NCBI RefSeq assembly: GCF_018812025.1 | Contig: NC_063054.1 | Span: 35,918,396-35,982,395 of the forward strand | Source of the DNA: Megalobrama amblycephala | Taxonomy: Eukaryota; Chordata; Actinopteri; Cypriniformes; Xenocyprididae | Direction of reading: 5' to 3' | Length of the DNA: 64,000 nucleotides | In this document: positions 56,601 to 64,000 of the stretch, one piece after another | How the letters are laid out: each line of letters opens with the position of its first letter | Position numbering within the stretch: position 1 is the first letter of the stretch | Program-made: the position numbers and the translations under genes | Notes under the pieces: model-generated | Told to the model about the DNA's origin: nothing | Seen by the model: the letters and a program-made list of their open reading frames with translations, nothing else | The model's database searches: none

Positions 56601-58669
56601 TCCCATCATTCCGCGAAATCAAAGCGTCATCAAGCTACGCCTTTGTTTTGAATAAGTGACCTCTAGTGGCGAGAATTTATGTAGTGTGCCTTTAAAGTGC
56701 ATTTTTCATTTATTCTGCATTGGGTTTGATCATTTGCACTGAAAAGTATTTTTCCCTTAAATATATTTCATTAAATAAAAACAGGTCTTTCTGTGTGTAA
56801 AATAACCGGTATGATGCAAAAGTAAAAAATGCTCTTTATGAATAAGCACACACTGGTATGCCAAACCTTTTTTTTTAAAAATGCAAGTGCTTTGCAACAC
56901 AATTGAATTTGCTAATGTTCCTTTTCTGAAATTTACCATGGTATGTTATACATTTAAGTACCATACCATATAAATTAAAATGCATTTCAATGTTTTGGAC
57001 GAAGTCTCTTATTTTCACAATGGCTACATTTATTTAATGAAGTTAAAACAGTAATATTGTGAAATATTTTTACAAATTAAAATGTCTGTTTTCTATTTGA
57101 ATATGTTTTAAAGTGTAATTTATTCCTGTGATGCAATGCTGAATTTTCAGCATCATTACTCCAGTCTTCAGTGTCACATGATCCTTCAGAAATCATTCTG
57201 ATATGATGATTTGCTGCTCAAGAAACATTTCTGATTATTATCAATGTTGAAAACAGTTGTGCTGCTTCATATTTTTGTGGAAACCATAATATTTTTTTTT
57301 CAAGATTTCAGTTCAAAAGAACAGCATTTATTTGAAATAGAAGTCTTTTGAGATTAATGCAGAAATTAAAGTGCAATTTTACCATTATTGGTCATTTTAA
57401 CTGTTTGATTAAACATTATTATGATTAAAACATTATTTTGATTATAAATTATTACCCATTCATCAGACGTGCATGAGCTGTTAAAGCTCCGCCCTCTTCT
57501 GGAAAGGGGGCCGGGAGCAGCAGCTCATTTGCATTTAAAGGGACACACACAAGTGGCGTGTTTTTGCTCACACTCAAATAGGGGCAAATTTGACAAGTTA
57601 TAATAAATGATCTGTGGGGTATTTTGAGCTGAAACTTCACACACACGTTCTGGGAACACCAGAGACTTATATTACATCTTGTAAAAGGGGCGTTATAGGT
57701 TGTCTTTAATTTTATTACTCTCTATCTTTCTCAGGTTTGACATCCCTGATGTTGTACTATCGTTTCCTGCATCCCAAATCCACTGAAATCTCTCAGGGTT
57801 TGCATCAGCGGGCACACATGGGCCGAGAGTGTCTTCAGCAGGGCAATTCGTCCTTCTCTCTGGGGGACAAAAGTCTTCCTCTGGCCCCTCTTCCTATGCT
57901 CTTCCCATCCTCTCATCCTTCCTTCTCCCTCTCTGGGATTCCCGGCTCTCTGCTGGAGCATCCCGGGAGCTGCGGCGTGAAGCCGGATGGGGAGTGCCGC
58001 CACCATCACTGGTTGCTGATCCGACTCGCCCTGAAAACCGGTGACCCGGGTAAGATTAACGGGGCGTATGGGGCGGGTGGAGTATCCGGGATACTGATGG
58101 TGGATCAGAAGGGAGAAATTATAGAAGACGGGTGTGTGTCCACCTCGGAAAGCCGGGACGACACAATGGCGCCACTGTCCGACTGCAGGGAAGAGTTTGA
58201 GAGCGTGAGCGAAGCCAGAGCGGAAGAGGAAGCAGATGAGGATGACAGTCTCGAAATGGAGAGCCCATTAGAGTCGCCCGTCTCCGAGTGCAAGAGGAGC
58301 TCGCCGGAGGGAAAGTCTGTGTTTGGGGACAGTCCTGAACCCAATTACTGCCCCACCGAATCCAGCTCCACTTTATACTTCAGCGCCGACCCACAATCCC
58401 CGAGCAGCTCCAGTAACCCGCGTCTGGACCGCGAGACGGCCTTCGGTTTCGGCTCTGGAACTGGGCTGGAGACTCTGGATGAGCTGAGCCCCATTCCCAT
58501 AGACGGCGGGCCACACAGGGATCTCGTCAGGGGGTTTCTGGGCCGAGCGGGGCCCTGCTACACCTCCGCGCCTGGACTAAACGGAGAGAGTTCTGGAAGC
58601 CACCTCAGAGGCCCCCGCAGGCAGGTGGTTCTGTCCCGCAGGGGTCCGGAGGAGGACGGTGGGTTTTAA
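50668..58669 (+). CDS. xkr5: XK-related protein 5, complete, 7 exons
   Basis: A multi-pass plasma-membrane protein of the XK/Xkr family; its own activity is not well established (family knowledge). Exons: 50668-50770, 51651-51834, 53078-53256, 53349-53561, 54234-54403, 54601-54712, 57735-58669; 1896 nt, 631 residues, all GT-AG. Exon 1 encodes a hydrophobic segment (RVLLLAASALVLLAE). XKR5-like blocks follow: LPGSLVQVLSFRWYRADGD, QADVSALRLLEVLL, SLSWALVLYSR, LVSQQTDIYVG, VMLLENVTLI and YYRFLHPKSTEI. The last exon is a long cytosolic tail, rich in Ser and Glu, that keeps HHWLLIRLALKTGD, KINGAYG, SSTLYFSADPQ and ELSPIPI. Those tail motifs are the strongest evidence for XKR5 over other XKRs. A second ATG at 50691 is out of frame. 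Introns 2, 4 and 6 hold foldback transposons. Confidence 0.93.
51835..53077. other. xkr5 intron 2: two repeat elements, no gene
   Basis: 51970-52250 is a common fish repeat (TTAGCATTAGTTAATACATT). 52260-53030 is a longer repeat whose right part (GAGCTGTTAAAGCTCCGCCC ... GGGAACACCAGAGA) recurs at 57478-57700 in intron 6. Confidence 0.7.
53638..53966. mobile_element. TTTGGGGTC-family MITE in xkr5 intron 4
   Basis: ACTTTGGGGTCAGTAAGAAA at the left, CAAACTTTTGAATTGTAGTG at the right, core AAGGATCATGTGACACTGAA. Confidence 0.85.
54713..57734. other. xkr5 intron 6: MITE copies, no extra exon
   Basis: Besides the long inverted repeat, a truncated family copy lies at 57000-57345 and the repeat shared with intron 2 at 57478-57700. 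Neither 55.9-57.0 kb strand shows coding character. A CpG-containing stretch around 56340-56640 looks unlike its AT-rich neighbours but has no recognisable gene. Confidence 0.6.
54947..55886. repeat. Long inverted repeat (two head-to-head MITE copies) in xkr5 intron 6
   Basis: The left arm starts TACAGTACAGTCCAAAAGTT and the right arm ends with its exact reverse. The arms of about 330 bp share GGAACCACTAAGATTTTTAA, GAAGTTTCGTCTGCTCACCA and CATCGTTACTCCAGTCTTCA with few differences. A central part of about 250 bp holds further family sequence and looks like an older copy of the same MITE. Confidence 0.88.
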
Positions 58670-58683
58670 CAGTATGAACTTTA

Positions 58684-59605
58684 AGGGGCGTTCACACTGA
58701 CAGCGATTTTCCAGCGTGAAAGTTTTGAGGCACTGTTGCAACGTGTCTTTAACTTTATGCAAATGAGCTTCAATGGCGTCTACCAATGAGAGTGAAGATG
58801 ATAGGAGTGAAGGTAAGATGGAGGAGGAGTTAATGCTGTTATGAGCGTTTCACTGTTCTGTGTAATTTGTCTTTGCCCACATTCAGGGATATAATTAAAA
58901 AAAAAAAAAATGTGGAAAGCTATTTATCTTGTCCATGATACGATTATACTCTGCTGCAATTTCTATACTCTTTCCCCTCCAGAATGTGAAGTGGCAGGAA
59001 AACAGATTCGTTGTCACGCAAAATATATATATAACATATATACACTACTGTTGAAAAGTTTGGGGTCTCTAAGATTTTTGAAATGCATCTCTTCTGCTCA
59101 CCAAAGCTGCATTTATTTGATCAAAAATACCATAAAAACAGTAATATTGTGAAATATTATTACAATTTAAAATAACTGTTTTCTATCTGAATATATTTTA
59201 AAATGTAATTTATTGCTGTGATCAAAGCTGAATTACTCCAGTCTTCAGTGTCACATGATCCTTCAGAAATCATTCTGATATGCTGCTCAAGAAACATTTC
59301 TGATTATTATCAATGATGAAAACAGTTACTGCTTCATATTTTTGTGGAAACTGCGATACATTTTTTCAGGATTGAATAGGATAAGTACATAATATTAATA
59401 ATATTTTGTAACATTAAATGTCTTTACTGTCACTTTTAATCAATTTAATGCATCCTTGCTGAATAAAACTATTATTTTCTTTCAAAAAAAAAATTTGACC
59501 CCAAACTTTTGTAAAAAATATATGCATAAAAAATATAATAATAGTTTCACGGCCAACATACAGCCGCTTCCTCTAACGATCACTGTCAGTATGAACGAAC
59601 AGGGC
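58684..59605. mobile_element. GTTCACACTGACAGCGAT-ended element after xkr5, with a MITE inserted
   Basis: GGGGCGTTCACACTGACAGC just after the xkr5 stop is mirrored near 59575-59600 (GATCACTGTCAGTATGAACG). Inside, 59040-59510 is a TTTGGGGTC-family copy (TTGAAAAGTTTGGGGTCTCT ... GACCCCAAACTTTTG). The xkr5 3' UTR therefore probably contains or abuts transposon sequence. Confidence 0.65.
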
Positions 59606-60134
59606 ATTAATGAATAAAATACAAGCAGCTGGAACATTAAAAACTTGAACCTGGATATTTAAGACATTGAATAAAACATTTAGACATATGAAGATATAAA
59701 CTTTTTTGAATATTTATTTTTCTTTTGTTCTGTTTTTTGTTCCTCACTGTCTATCTGTTTATGTTCAGAATGGAATAATAGTGCACAAATGCATACTAGT
59801 TTTTTGAATAAAATAGGGTCTAAAGTAGTATGCAATATGCAACATTAAATAACATTATCACATGATCTCATCACATTGCTTGTTCAATTAAGAAGCATCT
59901 AGTTGTCATCTCAGAAATAAAAATGGTTATTTTACATTTTTAATCCAGTTATTTGACAAAATGTTGCACCTATTGGCAGTCCAAACAAATAATAATTAAA
60001 AAAGGAGATAAAACTTCATCTGTGTATTTCATGCATGTATGGAAGTAAGCCATTCTGAACATAACCAATAAAAATCTACATGCTGTTGGTTTGAGCTGAA
60101 AGCACAATCTTTCTGTAAGCTACAGGTGTGTGTA

Positions 60135-60176
<42 letters not shown>

Positions 60177-60587
60177 CTGTTTAACTTCTGTCCTCTCAGA
60201 CTGTAATGTAATTCCACTCTTATGAAGGGCTGTGGTCTGGTTTATTATTTTTTGGTGTAAGGTGCCTGATACAGACATAAATATAGACAAAACTCATCTC
60301 AGAACATCATAAATGCATTACAGCATTAGAACCATGATTTCAAATTATGATTATTATATTTAGATTATAGATTTGGTCCACTGCTCCACATCCTTCCATC
60401 AGAATATTTGCTCTCTGATCTTTTCTGGAACTTCAATTCAATGCCATCTACAGTGATGTATCATTGTTTCTTGGAATTTTAATTTTTTTAATTTTTTGCT
60501 AATCTATGATTTTGTGTTTAAAACATTGGTCAATTTTGTTTAGTTGTTTTTCTTGATTTAAAAACTAACCATAACCCTAACATAAAT

Positions 60588-60588
60588 G

Positions 60589-60679
<91 letters not shown>
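60588..60679. repeat. (ATCT)n microsatellite
   Basis: About 23 uninterrupted ATCT units between xkr5 and tram2. Confidence 0.97.
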
Positions 60680-61456
60680 GCTGTTATTTACTTCATTATT
60701 ACTTTTTATAATTCATTGATTTGTTCATTTACATATTTATAACAACAGTTTTTGGTTGGAGCTCATCTTTACAGAGTTGTACAAATAACATCTCAAACAA
60801 AACAAATTCTGAAAGATAAACATATTCTATATATGATACCTTTGGCTCATAATGTTTCAGGGGTGTTTTAGTGAATATCCACTGGAGTGTTTTCACTGTT
60901 TGAAGTGCTCACTGTGTGTGTGTTTTCCATTGTTTTTCATTAAAGCATTTTGAGAGTGCGTATAATATCTAATAATTGTTATTTGCATGCATTTTTCTGA
61001 AGGATGACTGTGTGCTTAAACAGTACTGATGGGTTATTTCCCCTAACAGGTCAATATCAGCAATAATTTCAAAGCAAATTCAGCCATAAGACTATAGTGA
61101 TTAGCTGATATTGTGAATGAAAGTTTGTTTGATTTTTCTGGATGTGGGTTGTTTGCTCTTAAGGTGAAATCCATTTATTCATTAAATTCATTTCACAAGA
61201 ATTATGAACGTGTCCTAATATCTCTCACATATTTGTCCACTTGTGCAATATGTCATCAAGCTCACTTTTTATCTATACTGCTGCACATAGAAAATATTAA
61301 TCATCGTAAAGGAAATTGCAAATTATGCCAAATATAGCCTACATTAAACAGTGGAAACTATGACTAATATAACAGTCAGCTATGGGAACTGGGAAGACAT
61401 TGAATTTATACAATAATCCATTTTACGATCTACAGTATAATAAAAGACTCTCCCCT

Positions 61457-62415
61457 GGGGCCTGTACCATGAAGCTGGATTAGCTGGCTAACCAGGTAAG
61501 TTTCAGATTAGTTTGTGCCAATCCTGGGTTTTAGGTACCATGAAAGTGACTTGGCTTTTAGCGGTGTTCATCGCCATAGTAACTTACGCTCCATGGCTAA
61601 CCTGCTCCGGGGCAGGTTATGTTCTAGGTTAGAGATCTCAAACTGAAATTGGACCAATCAGACGTAAGCTAAGTGACACTGACACACCCAACACAATAAA
61701 GTCCATCCCTCAGTTTCTCTTCCTCCAAATTAAATGTCACAATATAGTAAAAACAAATATTTAATGATAAAATTGTCTGGTTTTAATGATAATTACTTAG
61801 AATTATTTTATGATTTATATATGATTTGTATAATTATCTATATTTTTATTAATCCATTACATGCACACAAGTTTAGTTTAACAGTTGTTAGTAAGCATTT
61901 AGTTTCAATGAATATTAATATATATATAGATCTTATGTAATATAAATAAGTAAATATACTCTTTAAATATGACTACATGTGAACTTGTATATTTGAGTCT
62001 CTATTGCTATATATGATCAACTATATAAACTAACTTCACAACTTTCACTTGCACTGATAGAGAAAGATCATTTCTTTTATTTGTCCTCTTTCACAGACAA
62101 GTATTTTCCATTAGTGTAAATGCGTTTAAATTCTTCATTTTCAGCAAAAGAGTTTTGAATCACGCTGGCTCTCTCGCGAGAAGTGAATCACAGTTTATCT
62201 CTGTTGCAAGGCATGTGATTGGCTGTTTGGCACTGATGTCACAGATTCATGTGCACGCGCTCCACAAACTCAGGATCAAAGCCTGAGTTGACAGAGAAAG
62301 TTGATGATCAGCATCATGGTACCAACAAAGCCAGATAGGAGTGGTTTGGTTTTGTCAACTCGAAACTAATCCTATAACCCTGAGTTTGTTCAACTACCAT
62401 CATGGTACAGGCCCC
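61457..62415. mobile_element. Element with GGGGCCTGTACCATG inverted ends
   Basis: GGGGCCTGTACCATG (61457-61471) and CATGGTACAGGCCCC (62401-62415) are perfect inverted ends; ACCATGAAAGTGACTTGGC and CATGGTACCAACAAAGCC sit further in. No transposase is seen. The target duplication is unclear, so the superfamily is not assigned. Confidence 0.7.
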
Positions 62416-62869
62416 TGGTTTCACATGCAAGGCTTAAGCTACATGAAAATTCTCAGTTTAATAACTGGCTATTCAAAGTCATTTTTTCAGCTGTAAATGA
62501 TCATACAGACAGTTTCTGTAGCGGCACATAGTTGTTGCTGTCACGTGGTACATGTTACTTTTCCCAGCGCTGGTAGGGATGGACCAATCACAGTCGTTTC
62601 TGATAAGAAACCGAATTTAAAAAATATTTTACAGCGATTGCTGCTGCGGATTTTACACGATTAAATGTATTATTTAATCTATTATTTAATTATTATTAAA
62701 ATATTATTAAATGAAATTAAAATTTCCGATTTCATTTGAGCAATTTTAATATTTTTATGAAAATAAAGTTTAGTTTATAGGCTATTAATAACTATTCAAT
62801 GTATTAAAAAAAAACAAAAGGAGTACATTTCTAAATTTTCCACCCCACCAATCCTTTCGAACCTCTTCC

Positions 62870-62915
62870 GCGCATGCGAACTAGCTTTCGTTCGTGGCTA
62901 AAGCGCGCATGCGCA
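62870..62915 (+). promoter_or_regulatory. Two NRF1-like palindromes upstream of tram2
   Basis: GCGCATGCGA at 62870-62879 and GCGCATGCGCA at 62905-62915 match the nuclear respiratory factor 1 consensus (YGCGCAYGCGCR). They sit about 90-130 bp before the tram2 ATG in a short CpG-rich patch inside AT-rich DNA. This fits a TATA-less housekeeping promoter; the start site is not determined. Confidence 0.6.
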
Positions 62916-63001
62916 GTGCGCTTACTGAAGTTTGGAGTGATTCGTGGAAGTTTGAGATTTGGAGGAAAAAAAGGCACTGCTGAAAGTCGGGAACTTGTAA
63001 A

Positions 63002-63121
63002 ATGGCTTTTCGCAGAAGAAATAAGAGTTATCCTTTCTTCAGCCAAGAGTTTCTCATTCAGAATCACGCGGACATTGTGTTTAGTTTGGTGATTTTCATT
63101 TTGATTGGACTGATGTTTGAG
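63002..63121 (+). CDS. tram2: TRAM2 (translocation-associated membrane protein 2), exon 1 only
   Basis: TRAM proteins sit in the ER membrane by the Sec61 channel and help nascent secretory chains enter. Forty codons are seen from ATG 63002 to a strong donor (GAG followed by gtgagt at 63122), ending exactly in phase 0. MAFRRRNKSYPFFSQEF, then IQNHADIVFSL and the hydrophobic VIFILIGLMFE, matches the TRAM2 N-terminus (MAFRRR..SYP.FSQEF) better than TRAM1. The basic N-terminus followed by the first membrane segment fits the family. The remaining exons lie beyond 64000, and the visible part of intron 1 shows no further exon. Confidence 0.93.
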
Positions 63122-64000
63122 GTGAGTTAAAAGAGTTTTGGATTCTCTTTTTTTCTTGTCTGTCTCTCTGCCAGCTGTTTTTCTGCCTGTCTCTCTTTTT
63201 TTCTTCTGACTTTTACATCAAAAGCAAACATGCAGTTTTAAGACACACAGTGTCACTTTAAAAACAGACCAAAATGTTTTTTTATTTGAATGTGTAAAGC
63301 TTTTGGATCAAATCTAATCCACTTAACGTTAGCTGGTTGTAAAAGTAAGTGTCAGACATTTAATGCATAAACATTTAAGTTTATGCATTTAATCTACGTT
63401 AAAAGTGTGCATTAAAGCGACACTCTGCTTGAGTTCAATGCATTAAAAGAATTCATATTCACAACTTTATTCAAAACATTATCAACGTCACCTGGGCCCA
63501 TATTTCTGCATTGTGATGATGATGATGATGAAGATACGTAAAGCATTATGAACAAGTGTCATAATGCTGTATTTTAAAGTTTTATGATGTTCAGGTTTCT
63601 GCTGAAGTGCCACGTCAAGTCTCTCACGCGCGCCCAATTTTACTGACATTCCAAAAGAATCCAATAAGAATCTAAAAGGAATCTCAAAACCGCTTCATAT
63701 TCATTTACATCATGAATCTGTCGCTTATGAACCCTAAAGCAAAAAAATGGGCATTTACAGTTTCCATATAAAGTCTTCTCAGGTTTGTCATTTTAGCCTG
63801 GCAAACAGAAACACTGAATGAAACTCTCTTCAAGGTTCATTTCACCATCTCATCTGTCATGCACATATGTGTGTTCAGAGGGGTTTCCCCTTCACACCTG
63901 CTGCTCTGAACATCTGTGTTTCATTCCAACACATCTGTGTTCATGCTTTTAAATTTTAATAAACAAATCTGTGGAAACTCATTTGATTTGATTTGCAATT
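63122..64000. other. tram2 intron 1, first part
   Basis: Follows a consensus donor (gtgagt). Pyrimidine-rich at 63150-63210, a short (GAT)n at 63516-63533; no second exon is found before the window ends. Confidence 0.7.

Larger units (their letters stand above)
58670..63001. other. Intergenic interval xkr5-tram2
   Basis: xkr5 3' UTR and MITEs (58.7-59.6 kb), (TG)n at 60140-60174, (ATCT)n, unique-looking AT-rich DNA, the 61457-62415 element, then the tram2 promoter. No further gene recognised. Confidence 0.6.

Noticed and set aside
55852..56640. Possible small gene in xkr5 intron 6 (several 60-75-codon frames, CpG-rich patch)
   Set aside because: No recognisable domain, no splice-consistent extension, frames on both strands of similar quality.
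60588..60679. Regularly spaced repeat, checked as a possible CRISPR-like array
   Set aside because: Uninterrupted ATCT units without spacers, in a vertebrate genome.

Overview
The window is vertebrate nuclear DNA, almost certainly from a cyprinid-type teleost fish. The evidence is multi-exon genes with GT-AG introns that read as vertebrate orthologues, plus dense fossil Tc1/mariner, hAT-like and TTAA-flanked foldback elements, an L2-type LINE, and long (TA)n, (TG)n and (ATCT)n tracts. The lineage is inferred from the repeat style; no species can be named. There is no CRISPR array, operon or other prokaryotic feature.

Five protein-coding genes were assembled by hand from splice sites and reading phase. 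garem2 (minus strand, exons 1-3, 11407 to 1131) runs off the left edge. prep, prolyl endopeptidase (minus, 29542 to 19213), is complete, with 15 exons and 709 codons. A prdm1/Blimp-1 paralogue (plus, 37250 to 47412) has six coding exons and 636 codons, with a PR domain and five zinc fingers. xkr5 (plus, 50668 to 58669) is complete, with 7 exons and 631 codons. tram2 exon 1 (plus, 63002-63121) is present and the rest lies beyond the right edge. prep and prdm1 are also neighbours in human (6q21), so that pair looks like conserved microsynteny. The five genes do not form a pathway: they are an adaptor in growth-factor signalling, a cytosolic peptidase, a transcriptional repressor, a membrane protein and an ER translocon factor.

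The space between exons is mostly transposon debris. The 11.4-19.2 kb intergenic interval holds a full-length but broken Tc1 element (12194-13791) and a four-level nest (14487-17614). The 29.5-35.6 kb interval holds a larger nest (30531-35417). There a foldback element contains an L2-type LINE, which contains a long-ITR Tc1 element, which itself contains two further insertions. The prdm1 introns carry copies of one family ending in a GCTGCTTGCAGC-like sequence. The prep and xkr5 introns carry many copies of one foldback family with TTTGGGGTCAGTAAGA-type ends.

Points worth a second look are a GC-AG intron in prep, a CA repeat almost touching a prep splice donor, a MITE next to another prep donor, a divergent PR-domain end in prdm1 next to a perfect 14-bp duplication, an internally deleted Tc1 element that keeps an intact DNA-binding ORF, and two very long genomic hairpins. 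I found no convincing new molecular system. The signals are structural and evolutionary.
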